In this document: positions 1 through 7,597 of the stretch, piece after piece
Position numbering within the stretch: position 1 is the stretch's first letter
Layout: every line of letters starts with the position of its first letter
Source of the DNA: Alphaproteobacteria bacterium
GTDB lineage: Bacteria; Pseudomonadota; Alphaproteobacteria; DAOWDM01
Reading direction: 5' to 3'
NCBI GenBank assembly: GCA_030639035.1
Contig: DAOWDM010000092.1
Span: forward strand, 1-14,103
DNA length: 14,103 bases
Program-made: the position numbers and the translations under genes
The notes under the pieces: generated by a model
What the model was told of the DNA's origin: nothing
Database searches by the model: none
The model's input: only the letters and a program-made list of their open reading frames with translations

Positions 1-625
1 TATCTTCTAATTCTTTTATTTTCAAGATTTCTTCAGAAACTTCTTTTTGAAAATCTTTTATTTCTTTTGATTTTTCTTTACTGATTTTTTCGAGAGTTTC
101 TCTTTTAACAAGTTCTTTTTTCTCATATCCAGTAAGGAGTTCTTCGGGAATAAGGTCTTTTAATTTTGTAGATACTTGTTCTACAACAGGCAGAGTTTTT
201 GCTGATGACACCCACTTAGGATATTGTTCTGGAGTAACTAGCCATGTAAGGCAAATATATCCTAAAATTACAAAAACAGAACCTCTTGCAAGTCCAAAAA
301 CAAAACCGAAAGTTCTATCTAAAATATTAAAAGAACTGTCTCGTATTTTTTTGGTCAAAGAGCTTGTAACCAAAGAAATAACTATAAGAGTTATAAGAAA
401 TATCACAGAAGATGCAACGGAATCCGCAGCCCATGACGGTTCAATGCTTTCACGAGCAAATGGACGTATAAGCGGAAGCCCAAACAGCACCGCCAAAGCA
501 GCCCCTATCCAGCCGACAATTGACAGCATTTCATGTATGAAACCACGAAAATACGCCAGAGTTGCCGATGTAAGGAGGACTACTCCGATAAAAATATCAA
601 TGCCGTTTATGTGAATATTTTCCAT
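1..625 (-). CDS. cvpA: CvpA family inner-membrane protein (3' end cut by window)
   Basis: The frame opens with ATG at 623-625, preceded by a purine-rich AAGAGA, and stays open to the window edge, giving 208 residues without a stop. The N-terminal part has about four hydrophobic segments, at roughly residues 8-26, 33-52, 68-88 and 105-130. After that comes a hydrophilic Lys/Glu-rich tail from about residue 150 that looks helical or coiled-coil. The early G-x-x-R-G-F-x-x-E pattern after the first segment, and the position directly downstream of radA, fit CvpA. The family was first named for colicin V production and is now linked to envelope integrity; its molecular role is not settled. In alphaproteobacteria purF usually follows, which would lie beyond base 1 here (not visible). 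The gap to the radA stop is 42 bases with no terminator-like hairpin, so co-transcription with radA is likely. Confidence 0.87.
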   Translation of the reverse strand, partial: MENIHINGIDIFIGVVLLTSATLAYFRGFIHEMLSIVGWIGAALAVLFGLPLIRPFARESIEPSWAADSVASSVIFLITLIVISLVTSSLTKKIRDSSFNILDRTFGFVFGLARGSVFVILGYICLTWLVTPEQYPKWVSSAKTLPVVEQVSTKLKDLIPEELLTGYEKKELVKRETLEKISKEKSKEIKDFQKEVSEEILKIKELED

Positions 626-667
626 ATTTTTTTCTCTTTTTAATATTTTTAAGTTTTATCAGTTTTA

Positions 668-2029
668 TCAGCTTTTGAATATATCAACAATATCCTGCAA
701 ATGCCCTATTTCTTTTATTGTTTTAAATGTTTTGCTTTTTTTAGGTTTAGCAGGAATAAAGGCCTGAGAAAACCCTAGTTTTTTTGCTTCTTTCAGTCTT
801 AATTCCTGTTGAGCAACTGCCCTTACTTCACCTGACAGCCCAACCTCGCCAAATATAACCGTTTCGACAGGAACAGGAATATCCGTTACAGAAGAAACAA
901 GAGCCGCCGCAACTGCAAGGTCGGCAGCAGGTTCTAAAATCCTTAAGCCTCCTGCAACATTTAAGTAAACATCATGGCTGCTCAAAGGCATTTTACATCT
1001 AGCTTCCAGCACTGCCAACAACATAGAAAGACGGCTTGAGTCCCAGCCTACAACTGCACGTCTTGGAGTTCCAAGACCTGACGGAGCGACAAGAGCTTGA
1101 ATCTCGACTAGCATCGGGCGAGAGCCTTCTATTCCTGAAAACACGCATGAGCCTGATACATTTCCACGCCGTTCTGCTAAGAACAATTCGGACGGATTTA
1201 AAACTTCCGCAAGACCTTCTTGTGTCATTTCAAAAACGCCGATTTCATCGGTCGCACCAAAACGGTTTTTTACACCTCGCAAAATACGGAACTGATGACC
1301 TCTGTCGCCTTCAAAATAAAGAACTGTGTCAACCATATGTTCAAGTATTCTAGGTCCTGCAATAGCTCCGCCTTTGGTAACATGCCCTACAAGGAAAAGA
1401 ATAAAGCCTCGTTTTTTTGCAATGCGTATAAGTTCAAAAGCAGAGGCACGAACCTGACTTACAGTCCCAGGGGCAGAGTCTATAATATCAACATACATTG
1501 TTTGGATTGAATCAATCACCACAACATCGGGGCAGTCTTTTTTATCCAAAGAAGCAATTATATCCCGTACGCTTGTAGAAACTGAAAGCTGAACTTTAGC
1601 CTTATCAAGCCCTAGTCTTGATGCACGCATTCTTATCTGGTCAACGGCTTCTTCACCTGAAATATAGACGCATTTCGATGGATTGCTTCCAGAAGAAAGG
1701 GCAGCAGTCGCTTGAAGTAAAAGCGTTGATTTGCCAATTCCAGGGTCTCCGCCGACAAGAAGAGCCGAGCCTGCAACTAAACCGCCTCCACATACTCGGT
1801 CAAGTTCGCTTATTCCAGTTTTGAGTCTGTCGACTTTTGCAGGAACTCCGTCAAGGCTTACAAGTTCGATTTCTCTGCCACCACGTTTGCTTTTTATGCT
1901 TTTTGGGGCTTCTTGAGTTACTTCTTCTGTTATCGAGTTCCAAGAATCACAGGCTGTGCAATGTCCGCTCCATTTAGGATAGACCGCACCGCATGACTGA
2001 CATACATATGAAACTGTAGATTTTGCCAA
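668..2029 (-). CDS. radA: DNA repair protein RadA (Sms), DnaB-like branch-migration helicase
   Basis: This is a full-length 453-residue RadA. A four-cysteine zinc finger (C10, C13, C24, C27, as two CxxC pairs) is followed by a RecA-type ATPase core with Walker A GDPGIGKS at 94-101, Walker B VVVIDSIQ at 169-176 and the RadA-specific KNRFG motif at 254-258. A Lon-protease-like C-terminal domain covers about 290-450 and includes FGEVGLSGEVRAV. RadA processes recombination intermediates and drives branch migration. The start is TTG at 2027-2029. It is preferred because it keeps the zinc finger whole and no ATG precedes the finger; only a weak AAGG lies upstream. The 260-base gap ahead of it contains a palindromic repeat (2113-2196), so radA probably has its own promoter rather than reading through from the mla genes. 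Confidence 0.97.
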   Translation of the reverse strand: MAKSTVSYVCQSCGAVYPKWSGHCTACDSWNSITEEVTQEAPKSIKSKRGGREIELVSLDGVPAKVDRLKTGISELDRVCGGGLVAGSALLVGGDPGIGKSTLLLQATAALSSGSNPSKCVYISGEEAVDQIRMRASRLGLDKAKVQLSVSTSVRDIIASLDKKDCPDVVVIDSIQTMYVDIIDSAPGTVSQVRASAFELIRIAKKRGFILFLVGHVTKGGAIAGPRILEHMVDTVLYFEGDRGHQFRILRGVKNRFGATDEIGVFEMTQEGLAEVLNPSELFLAERRGNVSGSCVFSGIEGSRPMLVEIQALVAPSGLGTPRRAVVGWDSSRLSMLLAVLEARCKMPLSSHDVYLNVAGGLRILEPAADLAVAAALVSSVTDIPVPVETVIFGEVGLSGEVRAVAQQELRLKEAKKLGFSQAFIPAKPKKSKTFKTIKEIGHLQDIVDIFKS

Positions 2030-2112
2030 TTTTTTAAAACCTTGCCGTTTGTCTGTTGAATAATGAGATTGCTGTTTTATATGGAATCACTTTATATTTC
2101 ATATTCCTACAC

Positions 2113-2196
2113 TGTCATTCTCGAACCGAAAGGTTCGGGAATCCAGTCTTTCTTATAAACACTCTGGATTCCCAGCCCTTTGGGCTGAGAATGACA
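2113..2196. repeat. Palindromic repeat, copy 1 (84 bp)
   Basis: The ends are perfect 10-base inverted repeats (TGTCATTCTC / GAGAATGACA). Inside are two smaller hairpins: CGAACC-GAAA-GGTTCG at 2122-2137, with a GNRA-type loop, and CAGCCC-TTT-GGGCTG at 2173-2187. The centre also pairs (GGGAATCCAG with CTGGATTCCC). The whole can fold as a cruciform or a branched RNA. It lies after the small gene at 2290-2505 and before radA. It resembles the short interspersed palindromes seen in many bacterial genomes. No coding content. Confidence 0.8.
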
Positions 2197-2289
2197 ATGT
2201 GACTATTTTACATGTCAACTTAAATCAGATAGGCTCTAGTGGTTAAAACAAAAGTTTCAACAACAAACATAGTTAATTATGTGAAAAAA

Positions 2290-2505
2290 TCACACTTGTT
2301 CTAAGTCAATATCTTCGATTTTATTGCCTGTTATTTTTGCAATATATTTTTTTAGATCGTTTTCATCTTGTAAATGCACCCCTTGATCAAATTTATTTGT
2401 TATATTAATAGATTTGTTTTCTAAAAACTCTTCAATAGATACTATTTGAAACATAGAACCTGTTCCGCCTGCTCCATATACTGCATGATATATATAACTT
2501 GCCAT
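2290..2505 (-). CDS. Small hypothetical protein, 71 residues, flanked by palindromic repeats
   Basis: I do not recognise this protein. The frame could start at ATG 2539-2541 (83 residues), but a good Shine-Dalgarno sequence (GGAGAA at 2512-2517) sits six bases before the ATG at 2503-2505, so I chose that start. The product is soluble-looking and acidic, with no signal peptide or membrane segment. It begins with a Tyr- and Gly-rich stretch (YHAVYGAGGTG near residues 7-17), and the second half is charged and probably helical, ending in an acidic tail (IEDIDLEQV). The upstream DNA is very AT-rich, with TATAAA-like boxes but no convincing promoter pair. It interrupts the mlaF-radA junction and has one palindromic repeat on each side, which suggests a later insertion. 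It may be a lineage-specific small protein; a chance ORF is possible but less likely given the ribosome binding site. Confidence 0.5.
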   Translation of the reverse strand: MASYIYHAVYGAGGTGSMFQIVSIEEFLENKSINITNKFDQGVHLQDENDLKKYIAKITGNKIEDIDLEQV

Positions 2506-2614
2506 TAGAAATTCTCCATAAATATTTAAAAGCGATAGCATAGCTTCTGTTTATATAAATTGCAACTTACACTGTATAAATGAATATAGAATTCAATAAA
2601 ATTTAGCAAACAAT

Positions 2615-2696
2615 TGTCATCCTGAATTTAATTCAGGATCCACCTTTTTGGATTGGGAAAAAAGAATATGGATTCTGAATTAAATTCAGAATGACA
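2615..2696. repeat. Palindromic repeat, copy 2 (82 bp)
   Basis: This copy has the same architecture as the repeat at 2113-2196. The end repeats are TGTCATCCTG and CAGAATGACA. The left-arm hairpin is CCTGAATT/AATTCAGG (2621-2636), the right-arm hairpin TCTGAATT/AATTCAGA, and a central GGATCCA/TGGATTC pairs. The arm sequences differ from copy 1 but each arm remains self-complementary, so pairing is kept while sequence changes. It begins 11 bases after the mlaF stop codon and could act as a 3' mRNA stabiliser or weak terminator for the dnaB-alr-mlaE-mlaF run. Confidence 0.8.
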
Positions 2697-2707
2697 GTAG
2701 AAGTTAG

Positions 2708-3478
2708 TTACCGTTTGAGTTCCATAGCAATCGGACCTTCAGCCTTTCCTGCTATAAACTGTTCAACATACGGATTGCCTGAGTTATCAATTTCGGAAAC
2801 TTTGCCTGCCCAGATAGCTTTTCCCTTGTAAAGCATAACTATTCTGTCTGCAATTTTACGAGCTGACGCCATGTCATGAGTAATAGAAAGTGCTGTTGCT
2901 CCAAGCTCTTTTACGCTTTTTACAATCAAATCATTGATTACGTCAGCCATAATCGGGTCAAGCCCAGTCGTTGGCTCATCAAAAAATATGATTTCTGGTT
3001 TTGTAGCTATTGCTCTTGCAAGTCCAACACGTTTTTGCATTCCTCCTGACAGTTCAGCAGGTGAAAGGTCTGCTACATCTGCTCCAAGACCTACTTGAGC
3101 AAGAACATCTATAGCTATTTCTTTTGCTTCTTTACGAGGCGTTTTTTTGCCTTGTATCAAACCGAATGAAACATTTTCCCATACAGGAAGACTGTCGAAT
3201 AAAGCAGCTCCTTGGAACAACATTCCGATTTTTCGGTTTACTTTTTCAATTTTGCGAGTAGACATTCCTACAACTTCATCACCGTCAACTTGAACAGAGC
3301 CGTTTTCAGGAATCAGAATACCCTGAATACATTTAAGCATTACCGACTTGCCGACACCAGAACCGCCAATGACAACCACTGATTCCCCAGCGGAAACTTC
3401 CATATTAAAACCGTCCAGCACAATCTTTTGGTCAAAGGATTTGTGTACGTTATCCAGTTTTATTTTTGGTGTTTCCAT
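2708..3478 (-). CDS. mlaF: MlaF-type ABC transporter ATP-binding protein
   Basis: This is a 256-residue ABC ATPase with all key motifs: Walker A GGSGVGKS at 38-45, Q-loop Gln89, signature LSGGMQKR at 143-150, Walker B IIFFDEPT at 163-170 and H-loop His201. The signature and the paired permease place it in the Mla/Ttg2/Mkl lipid-transport branch. The family moves phospholipids between outer and inner membranes to keep outer-membrane lipid asymmetry. The gap to the mlaE stop is only four bases, so the two are co-translated or tightly coupled. There is no strong ribosome binding site of its own. No mlaD, mlaC or mlaB gene follows; the next items are a repeat and a small unknown gene. The substrate is inferred from the family, not seen here. 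Confidence 0.92.
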   Translation of the reverse strand: METPKIKLDNVHKSFDQKIVLDGFNMEVSAGESVVVIGGSGVGKSVMLKCIQGILIPENGSVQVDGDEVVGMSTRKIEKVNRKIGMLFQGAALFDSLPVWENVSFGLIQGKKTPRKEAKEIAIDVLAQVGLGADVADLSPAELSGGMQKRVGLARAIATKPEIIFFDEPTTGLDPIMADVINDLIVKSVKELGATALSITHDMASARKIADRIVMLYKGKAIWAGKVSEIDNSGNPYVEQFIAGKAEGPIAMELKR

Positions 3479-3482
3479 TGTT

Positions 3483-4265
3483 TTAGCTCGGTGTGGTTGC
3501 GAAAAATAGTTCGGTTAAAATATAATTGAAAGTAAGAATAAGAATTGAAGCAGAAACAACAGCGTTTGTTGTTGCAGCCCCTACCCCTTGAGCTCCGCCT
3601 TTTGAATTATATCCGTGATAGCAGCCCATAATAGAAATAATGAGACCAAATACAGCTGCTTTTACAAGACCTGAAAGCAAGTCTATCATTTCAAAATGCT
3701 CCCAAGTGCTTGAAATGTAATTCGCAGGATTAAAGCCAAGCTTGTACACGCCTACAATATAGCCACCGAAAACACCTATAATATCTCCAACAAAAACCAA
3801 AAGTGGCAACATCAAAAGACCCGCTATAATGCGAGGTGCAATCAGATATTTGAAAGGGTTTGTTGATAAGGTTTTTAAAGCATCAATCTGCTCAGTAACA
3901 CGCATAGTGCCTATTTCTGCTGCCATTGAAGCACCAACTCGTCCTGCAACCATCAATCCTGCAAGAACAGGTCCAAGCTCTCGTGTTATTGATATGATTA
4001 CTACAGAGGCTACAGCTCCTTCAGCTCCGAAACGTGAAAATCCAGTATAGCTTTGCAATGCCAAAACCATTCCTGCAAAAATAGTCGTCAGTCCAACAAC
4101 AGGCAGAGAATAATAGCCTATCTCAATCATTTGCTTCATAAGCAAACGCATGAAAAAAGGCGGACGAAAACAATGAGATACAGACAATGTTGTAAATATT
4201 GACAGCCTGCCTGTTACGCCAAGGAATTTTATAAAAGCCCTGCCTACAAGAGCAAGAAAGTTCAT
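3483..4265 (-). CDS. mlaE: MlaE-type ABC transporter permease
   Basis: A 260-residue integral membrane protein of the MlaE/TrnE permease family. It has an N-terminal amphipathic part (about 1-45), a hydrophobic segment near 51-72, and the family's hallmark stretch with ELGPVLAGLM and then RVGASMAAEIGTM, followed by TEQIDAL, at about 115-150. Further membrane segments lie near 158-190 and at the C-terminus (about 205-255). It pairs with the MlaF ATPase encoded immediately downstream. The ATG lies three bases after the alr stop codon, and its Shine-Dalgarno (GGGGAG) is inside the end of alr, so translation is probably coupled. I believe the alr-mlaE-mlaF-radA order occurs in other alphaproteobacteria. 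The exact lipid substrate cannot be told from sequence. Confidence 0.92.
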   Translation of the reverse strand: MNFLALVGRAFIKFLGVTGRLSIFTTLSVSHCFRPPFFMRLLMKQMIEIGYYSLPVVGLTTIFAGMVLALQSYTGFSRFGAEGAVASVVIISITRELGPVLAGLMVAGRVGASMAAEIGTMRVTEQIDALKTLSTNPFKYLIAPRIIAGLLMLPLLVFVGDIIGVFGGYIVGVYKLGFNPANYISSTWEHFEMIDLLSGLVKAAVFGLIISIMGCYHGYNSKGGAQGVGAATTNAVVSASILILTFNYILTELFFATTPS

Positions 4266-4268
4266 GTT

Positions 4269-5381
4269 TTACTCCCCGATATAATTGCGAAAATAACGCT
4301 GTCCAAGATTGGTTAGAATTTCATAACTGATAGTTCCTGCACTTAAAGCAATATCATCTACAGTATTGTTTTTACCAATAAGGTCAATAAAAGCTCCTGC
4401 ATGAACAAGGTTTTTAGGAACATTAGAAACATCAAATGAAACCAAATCCATAGACACTCTGCCTACTAGAGGAACTTTGACATCTCCTATATAGCCGTAA
4501 GCCTTGTTGCCTGCTGAACGGAGAATTCCATCACCGTATCCAACTGAAACAGTCGCAATTCTGCCTTTTGTCGGAACATTATAGGTAGCACCATATCCAA
4601 CAGTTTGCGAGGAGTCAACGTCTTGAAGCTGAAGGATTTTCCCTTGAAGCTTAACAACTGGCTTCATTGGGTTTTTTTGATGTAAACATGGATTGCAGCC
4701 GTAAAGAGCAATCCCTGTACGAACTATATCAAAAATATATTCTTGACCTAGAAAAACACCAGCAGAACTTGCGAGGCTAAACTCGATATTTTCCCAGCGT
4801 TTTTTTATCTTTTTACATGCATCGTAAAAAAGTGTTTGCTGTAAAGAATTTTTCGGATTGTCTTTTTCATCAGAACAAGCAAGGTGACTCATGAACATTA
4901 CAAGCTCAATTCCATCAAAAGCATCAGGAGTATTTAAAAGCTCGTTTAGTTCTGAAAATGACAGCCCAAGACGTGTCATTCCTGTGTCAATATGCAGAGC
5001 TGCAGGTAAAGTTTTTCCAGACTTCTTAGCAAAATTTGACCAGTCCGAAACTTGTTTCAGAGAGTTAAGAACTGGTATCAAGTCGTTAGCTAAAAAATCT
5101 GATTCTGTGTTGGAATAATTTCCATGCAGTACGAAAACACGCTGATTGCCAAGACATTGCCTTAACTCAATACCTTCTGCAACATTGGTAACAAAAAAAG
5201 TTTTACAGCCTGCCCATGATAATGCAGGAGCAATCTTCGTCATTCCAAGTCCATAAGCATTAGTTTTTACAACAGCCGAACATTCAGCTTTGCCAACGTG
5301 TTTGGCAAGCTGTCGCCAATTATCAGCAATAGCACCGACATCTATAGTTAAAACAGCCCCTGCCTGTTGAACGTTATACAA
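4269..5381 (-). CDS. alr: Alanine racemase (PLP-dependent)
   Basis: This 370-residue fold-type III enzyme interconverts L- and D-alanine, supplying D-alanine for peptidoglycan. The PLP-binding lysine is K39 in AVVKTNAYG. The second catalytic base, tyrosine, is Y263 in VGYGATY. Other conserved parts are HIDTGMTRLG at 130-139, RTGIALYG at 221-228 and GRVSMDL at 307-313. Length is normal for the family. The start is TTG at 5379-5381, seven bases after AGGAA, and the next Met is too far in. The gap to the dnaB stop is 15 bases, so alr is read from the same transcript as dnaB. The protein is cytoplasmic and no key residue is missing. Confidence 0.96.
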   Translation of the reverse strand: MYNVQQAGAVLTIDVGAIADNWRQLAKHVGKAECSAVVKTNAYGLGMTKIAPALSWAGCKTFFVTNVAEGIELRQCLGNQRVFVLHGNYSNTESDFLANDLIPVLNSLKQVSDWSNFAKKSGKTLPAALHIDTGMTRLGLSFSELNELLNTPDAFDGIELVMFMSHLACSDEKDNPKNSLQQTLFYDACKKIKKRWENIEFSLASSAGVFLGQEYIFDIVRTGIALYGCNPCLHQKNPMKPVVKLQGKILQLQDVDSSQTVGYGATYNVPTKGRIATVSVGYGDGILRSAGNKAYGYIGDVKVPLVGRVSMDLVSFDVSNVPKNLVHAGAFIDLIGKNNTVDDIALSAGTISYEILTNLGQRYFRNYIGE

Positions 5382-5396
5382 TTTATATTCCTGTCA

Positions 5397-6926
5397 TTAA
5401 TGAATTTCTGGCATATGGTCGTCATTTATCCAGTCGCCGAACTGAGTAAATTCACCGTTGAAGTACATGTCAACAACACCAGTCGGTCCATGTCTTTGCT
5501 TAGCAATAATGACTTCTGACTTGTTGCGTAAAGCTTCTACATCATCTTCATGTCTTCTTTGACGCTCCAAAAACTGTTCTGCACTTTCATTGAATTTTTG
5601 AATAAGAGTTTCACGCTCTTTATAATAAAATTCACGATAAACAAACATAACAATATCAGCATCTTGTTCAATTGAACCAGATTCACGAAGGTCTGATAAT
5701 AAAGGACGTTTGTCATCACGAGATTCAAGGCTACGACTAAGCTGTGATAAAGCTATAACAGGAACGTCTAGTTCTTTTGCAAGTATTTTAAGCCCCCTAG
5801 TCATTTCAGAAACAACCTGAACTCGGTTCTGATTGTTTTGACCTGGCGGAGTGGAAAGCAGCTGAATATAGTCGATTATAATCAGCCCAAGACCTTTTTC
5901 TCTTTTAAGTCGCCTTGCTCTTGTTCTTATATTTGAAACAGTCAATCCTGGAGTGTCGTCAATATAAAGAGGTTCTTTTTCTAATTCTCGTACTGCACCA
6001 GCTAATCTTGTGAACTCCTCTGGCTCAATGCTTCCTGTACGCATTCTATGAGAGCTTATCTGAGTTTGCGTTGACAAAATACGAGCAGCGAGCTGATCTG
6101 CGGACATTTCAAGAGAGAAGAAAAGAACAGAAGACTTATCATCATCTTTTTGATTTTTTATTATATTAGCAACATTAAATGCAACATTAGTTACCAGAGC
6201 GGTTTTACCCATACCTGGTCTTCCAGCAATAATAAGCAAGTCTGATTTGCTAAGACCGCCAAGTTTTCTATCAAGATCTACAAAACCGCTTGATAGCCCT
6301 GCAAGGTTACCTTCATTTTTATATGCAGCGGCAGTTTGATTAATTGCATCAGTTAAAGCTATCGAAAATTCCTTCGGACCGCTTCTTGTTCCTTGCGTTG
6401 CAAGTTCATATAATTTTTTTTCAGTGTTTTCAATCTGATCTACAGCTTTTGTGTCAAGGTCATCTTCAAATGCATCACCTATCATTTCCTGACCAACGGA
6501 AATAAGCTCTCTACGCAAAGCACGATCATGAATTAGTCTACCGTATTCTTCAGCAGTTCTGCTTGTAATAGACGTGTTTGAAAGCCTGACAAGATATTCT
6601 TGACCGCCTACTTCTTTTAATAGTTCGTTCTGCTCAAAATAACTTTTTAAGGTTGTTGGGTCTGCAAGATGACCTCTTTCTATCAGCCTTCCGCATGCTT
6701 CAAATACTTGTCCGTGCACCTGATTGGCAAAATGCTGAGGTAAAAGAAATTCACTTAATCTTTCATAAACACGATTGTTTATGAGAACCATTCCAAGAAG
6801 GGCTTGTTCTGCTTCCTGATTTTGTGGCAATTCACGGAAAGAATCTTCACACTGCTTGGTCAGCACATCTGATGGCTGATTCGCAGATTCTTTTAATAAG
6901 GCTTCAGCAGAAGAAGGTTTGTTCAT
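5397..6926 (-). CDS. dnaB: Replicative DNA helicase DnaB
   Basis: A complete 509-residue DnaB. The N-terminal domain (about 35-135) carries the primase-interaction fold. It is followed by a linker helix region (about 160-185) and the RecA-like motor with Walker A GRPGMGKT at 235-242, Walker B LIIIDYIQL at 348-356 and the SDLRESGSIEQDAD motif at 411-424. Between VMFVYRE and the final EVIIAKQRHGPTG there is a charged insertion of roughly 30 residues compared with the E. coli protein. From memory, a similar insertion is common in alphaproteobacteria. The hexamer unwinds DNA at the replication fork. It starts at ATG 6924-6926 with no clear Shine-Dalgarno, just after the terminator of the ribosomal unit, so it likely has its own promoter. 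alr follows after 15 bases. Confidence 0.97.
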   Translation of the reverse strand: MNKPSSAEALLKESANQPSDVLTKQCEDSFRELPQNQEAEQALLGMVLINNRVYERLSEFLLPQHFANQVHGQVFEACGRLIERGHLADPTTLKSYFEQNELLKEVGGQEYLVRLSNTSITSRTAEEYGRLIHDRALRRELISVGQEMIGDAFEDDLDTKAVDQIENTEKKLYELATQGTRSGPKEFSIALTDAINQTAAAYKNEGNLAGLSSGFVDLDRKLGGLSKSDLLIIAGRPGMGKTALVTNVAFNVANIIKNQKDDDKSSVLFFSLEMSADQLAARILSTQTQISSHRMRTGSIEPEEFTRLAGAVRELEKEPLYIDDTPGLTVSNIRTRARRLKREKGLGLIIIDYIQLLSTPPGQNNQNRVQVVSEMTRGLKILAKELDVPVIALSQLSRSLESRDDKRPLLSDLRESGSIEQDADIVMFVYREFYYKERETLIQKFNESAEQFLERQRRHEDDVEALRNKSEVIIAKQRHGPTGVVDMYFNGEFTQFGDWINDDHMPEIH

Positions 6927-6932
6927 ATCAAT

Positions 6933-6969
6933 ACAATATCAAAAACAGGTATGGACAAACAATCCATAC
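6933..6969 (-). promoter_or_regulatory. Possible dnaB promoter/leader with small hairpin
   Basis: Between the ribosomal terminator and the dnaB ATG lies a 7-bp inverted repeat (GTATGGA at 6949-6955, TCCATAC at 6963-6969, 7-base loop). Read on the minus strand, TTGTTT (6957-6962) and TATTGT (6933-6938) sit 18 bases apart and could be weak -35 and -10 boxes. Initiation from these would leave almost no leader, which fits the lack of a ribosome binding site. The boxes match consensus poorly, so this is tentative. Confidence 0.25.
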
Positions 6970-6974
6970 TTATA

Positions 6975-7006
6975 AAAAAGCGGGAGGGTCTTTCCCCCCG
7001 CTTTTT
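6975..7006 (-). terminator. Intrinsic terminator after rplI
   Basis: A 14-bp, GC-rich hairpin (arms 6975-6988 and 6993-7006, 4-base loop, one A-C mismatch and one G-T pair) has A/T runs on both sides. On the minus strand it ends in a T-run, 30 bases past the rplI stop codon, and so closes the rpsF-rpsR-DUF2232-rplI transcript. Nothing converges from the plus strand, although the hairpin is symmetric enough to work both ways. Confidence 0.88.
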
Positions 7007-7036
7007 CTTTATAATTCCCAAAGCAAGCTATTTTTT

Positions 7037-7585
7037 TTAAGAAGCTTCAACCAAAGAAGAAGTTTCTTCTGTGGCTTTTTCTTCTAGCTCAGCTTTTGCA
7101 ACAGCTTTTGCCACAGCTTTCTCAGCTACATCAAGTTCAGCCTGAGAACGAGCTATATCCAATTTAACTAACTGCGTTACTTCAGAGTGTAGCCTTATGC
7201 TAATGTCGAAACCGCCAAGTTCTTTTATCGGACTACTGAGCTCTACCTGACTACGATAGACAGTAAAGCCAGCTTCTTTGATTGATGAGCAGATATCACG
7301 TCCTGTAACTGAACCGTAAAGCTGCCCTGTTTCACCAGCCTGACGAAGGATAGCAATTTTCAAACCGTTCATTTTTTCAGCTATAACTTCAGCTTCTTTA
7401 CGACGCTCAAGATTCATAGCTTCAATCTGAACTTTCTGAACTTCAAACAAAGCCAAATTGGCTTTATTGGAACGCATAGCTTTCTTCTGTGGAAGAAGAT
7501 AATTACGAGCATAACCCGTTTTTACATTAACCACATCACCCATCTGACCGAGCTTTTCAATACGCTCTAATAAGATAATTTCCAT
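7037..7585 (-). CDS. rplI: 50S ribosomal protein L9
   Basis: The N-terminal domain is clearly L9: MEIILLERIEKLG, then GDVVNVK and GYARNYLLP (24-32), the rRNA-binding signature region. A long connecting helix (about 40-78) and the C-terminal domain (about 80-150) follow. The protein is 182 residues, longer than the roughly 150 of E. coli. The extra is an Ala/Lys/Glu-rich tail from about 150 with repeated AVAKA units; similar tails occur in alphaproteobacterial L9 as I recall. L9 binds domain V of 23S rRNA near the L1 stalk and affects reading-frame maintenance. The start has a strong AAGGGG seven to eight bases upstream, which overlaps the end of the DUF2232 gene. It is the last gene of its unit, followed by a terminator. 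Confidence 0.96.
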   Translation of the reverse strand: MEIILLERIEKLGQMGDVVNVKTGYARNYLLPQKKAMRSNKANLALFEVQKVQIEAMNLERRKEAEVIAEKMNGLKIAILRQAGETGQLYGSVTGRDICSSIKEAGFTVYRSQVELSSPIKELGGFDISIRLHSEVTQLVKLDIARSQAELDVAEKAVAKAVAKAELEEKATEETSSLVEAS

Positions 7586-7597
7586 TATTTTTTCCCC

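Noticed and set aside
351..614. Plus-strand open frame of 87 codons opposite cvpA
   Set aside because: It lies wholly within the cvpA coding region on the other strand, and cvpA shows recognisable protein features and a proper start.
645..672. Short direct repeat AGTTTTATC next to the radA stop
   Set aside because: Only two short AT-rich units; it looks like simple-sequence chance rather than a functional repeat.
2506..2541. Longer start (ATG 2541) for the small gene between the repeats
   Set aside because: No ribosome binding site precedes it, while the internal ATG at 2503-2505 has GGAGAA at good spacing.
2113..2696. The two palindromes plus small gene as a transposon with terminal repeats
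   Set aside because: Each palindrome is self-contained, there is no transposase, and no target-site duplication is visible around the pair.
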